A stretch of 64,000 nucleotides of DNA from DASZHJ01 sp035581425 (GCA_035581425.1 DATJVP010000069.1:1-64000); one strand, 5' to 3'. Shown: positions 27,191-35,128, numbered from the stretch's first letter. The notes: a model not told the origin generated them from the letters alone. Translations and numbers: made by a program.

Positions 27191-27223
27191 TTGGCTCTCA
27201 GCGTCCCAAAATGAAAGCCAAAG

Positions 27224-27261
27224 ATGAGTATTATGTCCCCGCATTTAATGTCCCCGCATTT
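27224..27261 (+). repeat. Direct repeat copy 1 with a 15-bp tandem duplication
   Basis: A 23-nt element (27224-27246) matches 29141-29163 at 20 of 23 positions, with the same orientation. Inside it atgtccccgcattta is repeated in tandem (27233-27247 and 27248-27261). The tandem copy forms the last codons of the neighbouring minus-strand flavoprotein gene, giving it a repeated NAGTL/NAGT tail. Confidence 0.65.
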
Positions 27262-28910
27262 CCCAAGAAGGTGTGCAGTGCCGCGACGACTTGCGCACCC
27301 TCGCCGACGGCCGCGGCGACGCGCTTGACCGAGCTCGCGCGCACGTCGCCGATTGCGAAGACGCCGCGGCGCGCCGTTTCCAATGCGTGACGGGCGCCGT
27401 CCGCGCCATCGCCCGTGAGGACGAAGCCTTTGGCGTCGAGTGCGACGCCCGAGCCGTCGAGCCATCCCGTGTTCGGATCGGCGCCGATGAACAGGAACAG
27501 GTGCCGGATCGGACGCCGGATTTCCCGAGGGCTCGTGCCGATGCGCCAACGAACGGCCTCGAGGATGCCGCCGCTGCCTTCGAGGCCGCTCACCGCGGCC
27601 TCCGTCACCACGTCGATGTTGGCGAGACCGCGGATGCGATCGACCAAATAATGCGACATTGTCTCTTCGAGATTTCGGCGGCGCACCAGCATCGAGACCT
27701 TGGCACCCTGGCTTGCGAGAAAGACCGCGGCTTGACCGGCGGAGTTTCCGGCACCGACGAGCGCCACCTCCTGATCCGTGCAGAGCTTCGCTTCGAACGG
27801 CGATGCCCAATAGTGCACGCTCGATGCCTCGAATGCGTCGAGGTTCTCGATGTCGAGCCGGCGATAGCGCGCGCCGGTCGCAATCACCACGGCGCGGGCA
27901 TTGACACGCTCGCGCGATTGCAGGTGCAGGATGAAGCGACCGCCGGCTCCATCCTCGCCGGCGAGGCTCGTGACCTCGTCGGGTATCGCCATCTCGGCTC
28001 CGAATTTTTGCGCCTGATTGTAGGCGCGTGCCATGAGTGCCATGCCGGTGATGCCCGTCGGGAAGCCGAGGTAGTTCTCGATCCGGGCGGAGGCACCCGC
28101 CTGGCCTCCGAAGGCGCGGCTATCGAGAACGACGACGGAGAGGCCTTCGGACGCGGCATAGACTGCGGTTGCCAAGCCCGCGGGTCCCGCGCCGACGACG
28201 GCGACATCGTAGAGACGATCGGGATCGATCGATCGAACGAGGCCGATGCAGCGAGCGAGCGCGTCCTCGCTGGGGTTGCGCAAGAGCTGCCCGTCCGGAC
28301 AAAGCACGATCGGCAGCTCTCCGGGATCGACGTGAAAGCGCTCGAGCAGCGCCTTCGCTGGAGCATCCGTTTCGGGATTGAGCAGTTGATGCGGGTGACT
28401 GTTGCGGCGAAGAAACACGCGGAGCCGCAAGACGTCGCCGCTATCGCCATAGCCGAGGATGATCGGGCCGCCCACTCCGGATTGGAGGATGTGGACGCGG
28501 CGCAGAATTAGGGCGCGCATGATGCGCTCGCCGAGTTCGGCCTCCGCAATCATCAGTGCGCGCAGGCGTTGGGGCGCGATGACGAGGGCCTCTACGTTCT
28601 CCAGCGCAACGGCATCCACCAGCGCCGGGCGGTCCGCGAGTTGCGCGAGCTCGCCGAGAAAATTGCCGGGGCCGTGCGTGATGATCTGACGCGGTGCATC
28701 GATTTGGTCGTGCTCCGTGACCGCAACCGTGCCGGAGAGGACGACCATCAGCCCCGGGGCGATTTGGCCGGCCGTCATGGGCCGCTCGCCGGCGGCAAAC
28801 GACCGCGCCTCGCCGAACCGCCGCACGCGCTCGATGTCGAGTGGTTCGAGCTGCGGGAAAATCTGATCGCGCCGCTGCTCGAGACTCGGTCCTAGAGGTA
28901 TCGACGTCAC
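27231..28910 (-). CDS. cNMP-binding-domain / thioredoxin-reductase-like flavoprotein
   Basis: 559 aa from GTG at 28910 (VTSIPLGPSL). Residues about 20-135 form a cyclic-nucleotide-binding/Crp-like beta-roll (FLGELAQLADRPALVDA resembles the phosphate cassette). About 155-225 is a thioredoxin-like linker region (RVFLRRNSHPHQLL, PIVLCPDG). From about 233 a TrxB-type reductase follows: FAD site GAGPAG (241-245), FGGQAGASARIENYLGFP, NADPH site GAGNSAGQAAVFL (386-398) and FAIGDVRASSVKRVAAAVGEG. The TrxB redox CxxC is absent (VHYWASPF at that place), so electrons must leave another way. The last residues come from a tandem repeat at 27233-27261. Confidence 0.85.
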   Translation of the reverse strand: MTSIPLGPSLEQRRDQIFPQLEPLDIERVRRFGEARSFAAGERPMTAGQIAPGLMVVLSGTVAVTEHDQIDAPRQIITHGPGNFLGELAQLADRPALVDAVALENVEALVIAPQRLRALMIAEAELGERIMRALILRRVHILQSGVGGPIILGYGDSGDVLRLRVFLRRNSHPHQLLNPETDAPAKALLERFHVDPGELPIVLCPDGQLLRNPSEDALARCIGLVRSIDPDRLYDVAVVGAGPAGLATAVYAASEGLSVVVLDSRAFGGQAGASARIENYLGFPTGITGMALMARAYNQAQKFGAEMAIPDEVTSLAGEDGAGGRFILHLQSRERVNARAVVIATGARYRRLDIENLDAFEASSVHYWASPFEAKLCTDQEVALVGAGNSAGQAAVFLASQGAKVSMLVRRRNLEETMSHYLVDRIRGLANIDVVTEAAVSGLEGSGGILEAVRWRIGTSPREIRRPIRHLFLFIGADPNTGWLDGSGVALDAKGFVLTGDGADGARHALETARRGVFAIGDVRASSVKRVAAAVGEGAQVVAALHTFLGNAGTLNAGT

Positions 28911-29243
28911 GGTCTGTCGTTCCCGGTGAATTGACCAATGAGTTTTATTCGGTGCCGAGGAACCGTCCCGGCACAGGCGACCGCATCCCCGCAAAGTGAA
29001 TCACGACGTTCGCTCGAGCGGCTTCCAGTATCGCATTGCCGGTTGCGAATTTGCACGATTACAGTGCCGCCATGTCCGGAGGTGCAAATTCCGGTCGAGA
29101 CCCAAAGCCTTTAGCAAAGGCTGTTTAGCATCTTGGAGAGATCAGTATTGTGTCCCCGTATTTCCGGCATTGGGGTCCCACCGCGCTTCCGAAGACATCA
29201 CGCTCCGCAAGGCGATCTGGATACGTGGCAAGCGAGGAACGCA
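28911..29243. other. 333-nt divergent intergenic region with inverted repeat
   Basis: No gene is seen between the divergent flavoprotein and NTF2-like genes. It contains a perfect 10-bp inverted repeat, gaatttgcac (29047-29056) and gtgcaaattc (29082-29091), with a 25-nt spacer. It could be an operator or a stem-loop. The right part holds repeat copy 2 (29141-29163). The composition is less GC-rich than the coding blocks. Confidence 0.5.
29141..29163 (+). repeat. Direct repeat copy 2
   Basis: atcagtattgtgtccccg followed by tattt matches 27224-27246 at 20 of 23 positions in direct orientation. The two copies bracket the cNMP/TrxR-like gene, 1.9 kb apart. The element runs into gtatttccggcattggggtc (29158 on), which has a partial match at 35103-35128. 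Confidence 0.6.
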
Positions 29244-29615
29244 ATGTCTGACGATTCCAAGAACCCGTCCACCGTCGCGCCCGCCAGAGGAATGCTGTTC
29301 TTGACGAACATCGCTCGTGGCGGCGTTGTCTACAGTAGTGACCTTGCGCAGCGGATCGCCGAGCTTCTCTGCGAGGCCCACTACGGTAACAAGGAGTTCG
29401 CGCGTCAAAAACCTTTCTCCGTAACGGACAAGGATACCTACTGGCGTGTCGAGGGAAACTGGAACCGCGATGGCGAGATCGAAGGCACGGGCGCGTTCTT
29501 CGTATCGATCGAGAAATACGACGGGCCTGTGACGGATTTGGGGATTCTATTTCATCCGGCTGTCGTCCCGTTGCTCAAAGAGCATCTGAGACGAATGAAA
29601 AAAGGCGACACTTGA
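29244..29615 (+). CDS. NTF2-fold immunity-like small protein
   Basis: 123 aa from ATG at 29244 (MSDDSKNPSTV). After a short polar N-terminus come SDLAQRIAELLCEAHYGNKE, then KPFSVTDKDTYWRVEGNWNR, GTGAFFVSIEKYDGPVTDLG and PAVVPLLKEHLRRMKKG. The YWxVxG strand and the glycine-containing second strand resemble the NTF2-fold immunity protein families of polymorphic toxin systems. No toxin gene is adjacent. The function is inferred only from this likeness. Confidence 0.6.
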   Translation: MSDDSKNPSTVAPARGMLFLTNIARGGVVYSSDLAQRIAELLCEAHYGNKEFARQKPFSVTDKDTYWRVEGNWNRDGEIEGTGAFFVSIEKYDGPVTDLGILFHPAVVPLLKEHLRRMKKGDT

Positions 29616-29746
29616 CAGCGTTGCCGCCATCACGCCGTAGCAGTTGTGGCGAGTCGTTCGGACGATTATGCGAATGCCGATGAGGCGTCCCAACTTTCCA
29701 GCCCTGGACGCCACTCTCTAATTGCGTCAAGGCGCCACGAGGATTT
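29616..29746. other. Short spacer before tRNA-Phe
   Basis: 131 nt between the NTF2-like gene and the 3' end of tRNA-Phe. No gene, integrase site or terminator was recognised. Confidence 0.3.
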
Positions 29747-29822
29747 TGGTGCCCAGGGGCGGAATCGAACCACCGACACCGTGATTTTCAGTCACGTGCT
29801 CTACCAACTGAGCTACCTGGGC
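29747..29822 (-). tRNA. tRNA-Phe (GAA)
   Basis: 76 nt including an encoded CCA (tgg at 29747-29749 on the plus strand). Acceptor stem GCCCAGG pairs with CCTGGGC, D arm GCTC/GAGC, anticodon stem CGTGA/TCACG with loop CTGAAAA (anticodon GAA), and T loop GGTTCGATTCC. It is the usual downstream neighbour of yacG in alphaproteobacteria, but here a plus-strand M24 gene separates the two. Confidence 0.95.
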
Positions 29823-30165
29823 GCCGGCAGAGAAGCGCAGGCTTATAGACGGAAAGGCCCGGCCGAGTCCAGCGCGCGCGCCCGAGAACCCCGCATTCCC
29901 CACGAGTCGGGTGCCAGACTACCCGAGCATGCTCTATGAACCGCCGTTTCGAGCTCCCCCGACGCATACCGCCGGAGGTTCGGCATTCAACCGGCATCTG
30001 TTTCTTATCAAAGACTTACCTATCGCCATTGCGGTGCAGCGCAGGTTTTGGCGGCTATAGGCATAAAAATGCGCGTAAACATCCGGGATTACTTCACCCG
30101 CATGCGGCGACGGGCTAAAGTCTCGTCTCGCTGGTTCTCTCCACAGAAGCCAGGTCCGCAGAAGA
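29823..30165. other. 343-nt region without a gene
   Basis: This lies upstream of both tRNA-Phe (minus) and the M24 gene (plus) and so should contain both promoters. Short open frames here show no protein-like pattern. An AT-rich stretch near 30000-30030 (tttcttatcaaagacttacc) is the most promoter-like part. No inverted repeat worth naming was seen. Confidence 0.35.
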
Positions 30166-31458
30166 ATGGCCCGGGCGAACCCGAAGAAATCGAGCCAAAA
30201 GAGCCGGGAAACGCGCAAAGCCCCGGCCAAGCCAAGCGCCAAGAAACCCAGCAGGCCCGGATCCGTCCGGTCCGGTCCGGCGGACTTGAGCGGCGTTCCC
30301 GTCCGTCTGCGCAGCCTCTACCGCGAGGATTACCCGCGCTTCTCCGACGAGGAGATGCAGCGCCGGCGGCACGAGATCGAGCGCATCATGGAGGCCGCGA
30401 AAATCGAGCACCTTCTGATCTGCGGCGCGGGTCGGAGCGGCTCGGCAGTTTCCTGGCTGACGGGCTGGCCGGTGACGGCGGAGGCGATCGGCGTGGTCTC
30501 GCCGGGCCTCCCCATCGGCCTCTTCGTCCAGCATTTCAACCACGTTCCGCTCGCCAAGCGCATCGCGCATGCCGAGGTCGAATGGGGCGGAGAATCGACG
30601 ATCCGCCGCACCGTGGAGGAACTCGCCCGCCGCGGCGCACGCGTCGGCCGCGTCGGCGTGATGGGGCTCCTTTCTTATACGCAGCACGACATCCTCGCCG
30701 CACGCTACGGCCGCGCCATCGACCTCAATGCCGCCTATGCGCGTCTCCGCCTCGTGAAATCGGCGGAGGAGATCGAGTGGATGCGGCTCGGCGCCGCCAT
30801 GAGCGACCGCGCGATGAGCGAGCTCCGCGACGGCATCAAGCCAGGCCTAACCGAGCACGATCTCGCCGACATCGTCGAGCGCGCCTACGTGCCGCTCGGC
30901 GGGACCACCTTGATTCATTATATCGGCGCAACCTCGATGGAGAGCCCGGACCTCGCGGTGCCGCACCAATTCCCCTCTGGGCGGCGGATCGTCAAGGGCG
31001 ACATCGTCATGGCTGAGATCTCAGCGCTGTTCTGGGATTATCCCGGCCAGATCCTCCGCAGCTTCTCCGTCGGCGTCGATCCTCCGCCGCTCTACAAGAA
31101 GCTCCATCGCGCGGCAGACACGGCGCTGCAGGCGATCCTCGGCATCCTCAAGGCAGGCACGACCGCGCAAGAGGTGGTGGAGGCCGCTGGCGTCATCGAG
31201 GAGCAAGGCTTCACGACCGTCGACGATCTCGTGCACGGCTTCGGCGGCGGTTATCTGCCGCCGGTCCTCGGCTCCAAGAGCCGCCCGGCGGGCCCCATTC
31301 CCGACTTCCGCTTCGGTGCGGGAATGACGCTGGTGGTACAGCCCAACGTGGTCACGCGCGAAGGCAACGCCGGCGTCCAGACCGGCGAGCTCGTCCTCGT
31401 GGGCGAGAAGGGCGTCGAGCGCCTGCATCAGGTGCCGCGAGGGTTTGTGCGGGTGTAG
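30166..31458 (+). CDS. M24-family (Xaa-Pro peptidase/creatinase-like) protein with degenerate metal site
   Basis: 430 aa. A basic, Lys-rich N-terminus (about 1-45) is followed by a creatinase-like N domain and a pita-bread M24 domain from about residue 190 (LRLVKSAEEIEWMRLGA). The metal ligands of peptidases are not kept: the first Asp is Glu (MAEISALFW), the second is Gln (YPGQILRSF), the fourth is Gln (VVQPNVV) and the last is Gly (VQTGELVLV). Only the His (VHGFGGGY) is retained. Creatinase is a metal-free precedent. Hydrolysis of a small guanidino or amide compound is possible but unproven. Confidence 0.82.
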   Translation: MARANPKKSSQKSRETRKAPAKPSAKKPSRPGSVRSGPADLSGVPVRLRSLYREDYPRFSDEEMQRRRHEIERIMEAAKIEHLLICGAGRSGSAVSWLTGWPVTAEAIGVVSPGLPIGLFVQHFNHVPLAKRIAHAEVEWGGESTIRRTVEELARRGARVGRVGVMGLLSYTQHDILAARYGRAIDLNAAYARLRLVKSAEEIEWMRLGAAMSDRAMSELRDGIKPGLTEHDLADIVERAYVPLGGTTLIHYIGATSMESPDLAVPHQFPSGRRIVKGDIVMAEISALFWDYPGQILRSFSVGVDPPPLYKKLHRAADTALQAILGILKAGTTAQEVVEAAGVIEEQGFTTVDDLVHGFGGGYLPPVLGSKSRPAGPIPDFRFGAGMTLVVQPNVVTREGNAGVQTGELVLVGEKGVERLHQVPRGFVRV

Positions 31459-31489
31459 CTCGGCCGTCTAATTGCTAGGAACTAGATCA

Positions 31490-31503
31490 GCGCCTTTTGG
31501 CGC
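31490..31503. terminator. Small hairpin between convergent genes
   Basis: gcgcc-tttt-ggcgc forms a 5-bp stem in the 61-nt space between the M24 gene and yacG, which converge. It is short and lacks a flanking T-run, so only a weak bidirectional terminator candidate. Confidence 0.3.
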
Positions 31504-31519
31504 GAGCCGGTCCCGGGAA

Positions 31520-31711
31520 TCAATCTTTCGGAGGCTCCTCGCCTTCCGCGGGAGGCTCGCTCGGTACCTCCTCGCCGGCGACACGATAGGCGCCGGTGAG
31601 CCAGCGCGCGAGGTCGATGGTGGCGCAGCGCTGCGAGCAGAAAGGCTTGTGCCGCTCGCTCGCGGGCTTACCGCAGATCGAACAGGATTTGGGCGAGGTG
31701 GCGTCGCTCAT
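31520..31711 (-). CDS. yacG: DNA gyrase inhibitor / zinc-ribbon protein YacG
   Basis: 63 aa. Zinc ligands Cys10, Cys13, Cys25 and Cys29 (CSICGKP; FCSQRC) with the following ATIDLARWLTGAYRV match YacG, which binds GyrB and inhibits gyrase. The C-terminus is acidic and proline-rich. It lies 15 nt after the RNase E/G stop in the order maf - rng - yacG, standard for alphaproteobacteria. Confidence 0.93.
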   Translation of the reverse strand: MSDATSPKSCSICGKPASERHKPFCSQRCATIDLARWLTGAYRVAGEEVPSEPPAEGEEPPKD

Positions 31712-31726
31712 GCCGAAGAGATGGGG

Positions 31727-33133
31727 TCAGGTCGCGCGAATATCGAGGGTCTCGCGCGCCCAGGCAGGCTCCGACACAAGCGCGAGCGGGCGACCGAGCC
31801 GCGTCTCTAGCGCCGCGCGCGCGGCAGCGGCCTCACCCTCGAGCGCCGTCAGGATTTCCGGCCGGGCATGGAGCACGAGCCCGCGACCGGGCATCGCCAC
31901 CGCTTGGCGCGCTGCCGCCGCAAGCGCCTCGAGCGCGAGCGTGAGCGCCGTCTTCACGAGGCCTCCGGAGGCCGTGCGCTCGCAGAGGATCTCGTGGAGC
32001 GGCGCCCGGCGCCGCGGCCGCGTAAGCTCCACATGGCCGAGCCGCGTCCAGCCCAGGAGCTGCGCCTCCGGCGTCTCTCGTGCGAGCGCGCCTCGAAATG
32101 CCTCGAGAAGGCGCTCGCGCATCTCGCGCCGCCGCAGTGGCACGAAATCCACCACCAGCGCCCCTGCGAGCCCGCGCAGTCGTGTCTGCTGCGCGATCGC
32201 CTCTGCCGCCAAGAGGTCGACCGCAAGCAGCGCTTCCTCACCCTCTCCGCGTTCTGCGCCGAGAGCGCCGCTGTCGACGTCGATCAGGGTCGCGGCCGCG
32301 GTCGGCTCGATAGTGATGACGCCACCGCCGGGAAGCGCTATCCGAAGCTCGAGGAGGGCAGCGGCCGCATCGGCGACCCCCTCGGCCTCGAAGAGCGGCT
32401 GTCCCTCGCGGTGAAGCGCCAGACGCTCCGCCAGATGAGGCGCCTCGCGCTGCAGCCAGTGCCGCGCATCTCCGAGCAGCACGGCATCGTCGACGAGAAT
32501 GCGCTCGACCGCGGCATCCGCGAATTCCGCGAGCAGGGCCGCGAGCGGGGCCACCGCCTCCAGGCGAGCCGGCGGCTCGGCCGCCACGCGTCGCAGCTCA
32601 ATCTCGCGCCAGCGCGCACGCAGCGCTTGCATTTCCGCGGCGAGCGCCGCATCCGCCGCATGGAGGCATGTGGGGTGGAGACGCGCCCCCTCGCCCGCCA
32701 GCAGAAGTCCCGCGACGCGCGCGCTCGCGCGCTCGCGCTGGGCGACCGCGAGTTCCTCGGCGATGACGCCCGGCCGCAGCGGCAGGAAGTCGAGGTAGTG
32801 GCCGGCGAGGCGGAGGCGCTGCGTCACCGCCGCGGCCTTGTCCGCGCGTGCGTCGCGCTTCACCTGGATCAGGATGCCCGCGCCCTCGTGCAGCCCCGCA
32901 AGACCCCGCTGCGGTGCATCGTCGGCGCCGAGAAAGGCAGGCCGGGGCTGGCCGATCTCGACCAGCGCCGCATGGAGAGCCGGCAACAATCGCACGATGC
33001 GCCCGAGATGGACCTCTCCGACGGCGCTCGCACCCACGGTGCGCGCAAGACGGAAGTCGCGGAGCTCGCCCGCGTCAACAAGAGCGGCGCGAAGCTCACC
33101 CGGAGACGCCGCAATGAGTAGGCTCCGCGTCAT
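31727..33133 (-). CDS. Ribonuclease E/G family endoribonuclease
   Basis: 468 aa, RNase G-sized. The N-terminal S1-like region is recognisable by VGEVHLGRIVRLLPALHAALVEIG. The catalytic DNase I-like part has TLIDVDSGAL and ALVVDFVPL, which supply the two Mg-binding Asp residues. The Zn-link cysteines and the large RNase E scaffold are missing. It functions in rRNA/mRNA processing. The ATG overlaps the maf stop by 4 nt. Confidence 0.88.
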   Translation of the reverse strand: MTRSLLIAASPGELRAALVDAGELRDFRLARTVGASAVGEVHLGRIVRLLPALHAALVEIGQPRPAFLGADDAPQRGLAGLHEGAGILIQVKRDARADKAAAVTQRLRLAGHYLDFLPLRPGVIAEELAVAQRERASARVAGLLLAGEGARLHPTCLHAADAALAAEMQALRARWREIELRRVAAEPPARLEAVAPLAALLAEFADAAVERILVDDAVLLGDARHWLQREAPHLAERLALHREGQPLFEAEGVADAAAALLELRIALPGGGVITIEPTAAATLIDVDSGALGAERGEGEEALLAVDLLAAEAIAQQTRLRGLAGALVVDFVPLRRREMRERLLEAFRGALARETPEAQLLGWTRLGHVELTRPRRRAPLHEILCERTASGGLVKTALTLALEALAAAARQAVAMPGRGLVLHARPEILTALEGEAAAARAALETRLGRPLALVSEPAWARETLDIRAT

Positions 33134-33744
33134 GGCGATCCGAGGATGCGCCGCGCCGGCGAATAGCCCCGGCCCGCGAGGAGCGCCACCGTCTCATAGA
33201 GCGGCAAGCCCACGACGTTCGAGTAGGAGCCACTCAACGCGCGGACGAAGCGCGCGGCAATTCCCTGGATCGCGTAGCCGCCGGCCTTGCCCTCCCACTC
33301 GCGTGTCGCGAGGTAGTCGCCGATCTCCTCCGGCGCGAGCCGCTTCAGAGTGACGACGCTCTCGGCGAGTCGGCTTGCGAGCGTGCCGTTCGGTGCCACC
33401 ACCGCGATCCCCCCGAGAACCCGATGCCGCCGCCCAGAGATCAGCAACAGGCAGCGTCGCGCCGTCGCCTCGTCGAGGGGTTTCGGCAGGATGCGGCGGC
33501 CGCAGGCGACGACGGTATCGGCGCCGAGCACGAAGGCCCCGGGATGACGTGCCGCGACCTCGCGCGCCTTTTCCTCGGCGAGACGGAGCGCGTGATGCGC
33601 GGGCGTCTCGCGCGGCCGTGGGGTCTCGTCGATTTCGGCGGGATCGACGGCATCCGCGCGGAGCCGCACCTGCACGAGAAGATCGCGCCGGCGCGGCGAG
33701 GCGGAGGCGAGGATGAGGGGAGCTATCGGCTCTGCCGCGCGCAC
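33130..33744 (-). CDS. maf: Maf-like nucleotide pyrophosphatase
   Basis: 204 aa from GTG at 33744 (VRAAEPIAPLILASASPRRR). The Maf signature LASASPRRRDLL, ADAVDPAEIDE, GADTVV and KPLDEATA are intact, and the C-terminal YAIQGIAARFVRALSGSYSNVVGLP is typical. Maf proteins hydrolyse dTTP/UTP and modified NTPs. Normally infA is directly upstream. Here the upstream sequence is a divergent cupin gene, so this gene must have acquired another promoter. Start choice is uncertain because no clear ribosome site is visible. Confidence 0.9.
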   Translation of the reverse strand: MRAAEPIAPLILASASPRRRDLLVQVRLRADAVDPAEIDETPRPRETPAHHALRLAEEKAREVAARHPGAFVLGADTVVACGRRILPKPLDEATARRCLLLISGRRHRVLGGIAVVAPNGTLASRLAESVVTLKRLAPEEIGDYLATREWEGKAGGYAIQGIAARFVRALSGSYSNVVGLPLYETVALLAGRGYSPARRILGSP

Positions 33745-33874
33745 GCGATCGGAGCGAGCGAGGTCTGCGGCGCCATCTTCCGTGGCCTCGATCCCTGCAT
33801 GGTCATTTCGCGCCAAGGGTGCGATGCTTTTCCCCGCGGCGCAAGGATGGAAGGCGCCGGCTAAGGAGGAGGAC

Positions 33875-34165
33875 ATGCCGAAATTCGAGTCGATTCCCCG
33901 TGTGGAGACGCCGGAAGTCAAGGTGACGGAGGTGCGTCTGGAGCCCGGCGCCACCACCGGCCGCCATCGGCACGGCTATGATTACGTCGTCGTGCCGCTG
34001 ACCGTGGGGACGCTGCGGATCGTCGCCGCCGCGGGCGAGAGCACGATCGCCCTCAGCCCGGGGGTCGCCTATTTCCGCAAGGCCGGCGTCGACCATACCG
34101 TCTATAACGGGGGAGCCGCGCCGCTCGCCTTCGTCGACATCGAACTCAAGGACCGGCCGGGCTGA
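33875..34165 (+). CDS. Small cupin-domain protein
   Basis: 96 aa from ATG at 33875 with a strong AAGGAGGAGG site. Cupin motif 1 is LEPGATTGRHRHGYDYVVVP, with two His and a Tyr-Asp pair in place of the usual His-Glu end. Motif 2 is GVDHTVYNGG. A single-domain cupin of unknown substrate, possibly metal-binding. It is followed 67 nt later by a class II aldolase gene on the same strand. Confidence 0.82.
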   Translation: MPKFESIPRVETPEVKVTEVRLEPGATTGRHRHGYDYVVVPLTVGTLRIVAAAGESTIALSPGVAYFRKAGVDHTVYNGGAAPLAFVDIELKDRPG

Positions 34166-34232
34166 GCGGCCCTCCGGCTCTTGCTTTTTCTCCGCCGGCT
34201 TCGCAGGATTTCGGCAACAGAGGAGCCCGCCC

Positions 34233-35000
34233 ATGAATCGCATCTCGCCCCGCGAGAGTGTGGAGACCTCGACGAGCCTGGCACACCTGCGTGTCGACCT
34301 TGCCGCCGTTTTTCGCCTGGCGGCGATTTTTGGCTGGCACGAGGGGGTGGCGAACCACTTCAGCCTCGCCGCCTCCGCCGACGGCAAGAAGTTCCTGATG
34401 AACGCGAAGAACCGCCACTTCTCGCGCATCAAGGCGAGCGACCTGCTGCTGCTCGATGCCGACGACGAGGAGACCATGAGCCAGCCGAATGCTCCTGAGG
34501 CATCCGCCTGGTGCATCCACGGCCGCCTTCACGCGGAACTGCCGCAGGCGCGCTGCGTTCTCCATTGCCATCCGCCATATGCAACGGCAATCGCCTCTCT
34601 CGCAGACCCCGAGATCAAGCCGATCGATCAGAATACCGCGCGATACTACAACCGCGTCGCAATCGACCTCGCCTTCGGCGGCATCGCCGACAACAATGCG
34701 GAAGGCGAGCGCCTTGCCCGCGCCTTCGGCAACCACAAGCGCATGATGATGGGCAATCACGGGGTGCTCGTCGTCGCGGACACCGTCGCCGAGGCTTTCC
34801 ACGATCTCTATTACCTCGAGCGCGCCTGCCAGACGCTGGTTCTCGCCTATTCCACGGGACAGCGGCTCAACCTGCTCTCGCCGGAGATCGCGGAGCGCAC
34901 GGTCCAGGCTTGGCTCGATTACGACGAAGAGGCCCCCTTCGCGCATTTCGCGGAGATGAAGGCGATCCTCGATGAGAAAGACCCGTCCTACGCGGATTAG
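34233..35000 (+). CDS. Class II aldolase/adducin-family protein
   Basis: 255 aa. Zn ligands are visible in VLHCHPPYAT (two His) and in MMMGNHGVLVV (third His). The N-terminal FGWHEGVANHFSLAA and KASDLLLLDADDEE blocks match the family. Members include L-fuculose-phosphate aldolase and decarboxylase/epimerase relatives; non-phosphosugar aldolases are also common, and there is no sugar kinase nearby. The substrate is unknown. Confidence 0.86.
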   Translation: MNRISPRESVETSTSLAHLRVDLAAVFRLAAIFGWHEGVANHFSLAASADGKKFLMNAKNRHFSRIKASDLLLLDADDEETMSQPNAPEASAWCIHGRLHAELPQARCVLHCHPPYATAIASLADPEIKPIDQNTARYYNRVAIDLAFGGIADNNAEGERLARAFGNHKRMMMGNHGVLVVADTVAEAFHDLYYLERACQTLVLAYSTGQRLNLLSPEIAERTVQAWLDYDEEAPFAHFAEMKAILDEKDPSYAD

Positions 35001-35004
35001 CATT

Positions 35005-35033
35005 GCCGCGATTGAGCGCCGGCCGATCGCGGC
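35005..35033 (+). terminator. Hairpin downstream of the aldolase gene
   Basis: gccgcgat (35005-35012) pairs perfectly with atcgcggc (35026-35033) across a 13-nt loop, just after the stop codon. There is no T-run, so intrinsic termination is uncertain. Confidence 0.35.
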
Positions 35034-35102
35034 GTAATTCGGCCGGCCCTTTCGAGCGCGTTCCGCGTCCCACCGGAATCCGGCCGCGACCAGGGTTTTG
35101 CG

Positions 35103-35128
35103 GTATTCCGGTTTTGGCGTCCCAACGC
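35103..35128 (+). repeat. Partial copy of the 29158-29184 sequence
   Basis: gtattccggttttggcgtcc with caacgc aligns with gtatttccggcattggggtc and caccgc at 29158-29184 with one gap and about four mismatches. It lies 39 nt upstream of the binding-protein ATG, so it may instead belong to that promoter region. Significance was not computed. Confidence 0.35.

Noticed and set aside
29133..29243. Longer N-terminus of the NTF2-like protein
   Set aside because: The added residues come from the repeat-containing spacer and have no conserved pattern; ATG 29244 fits the homologous core.
29747..29822. tRNA-Phe as an attachment site for an integrated element
   Set aside because: No integrase and no second copy of the tRNA 3' end was seen in the window.
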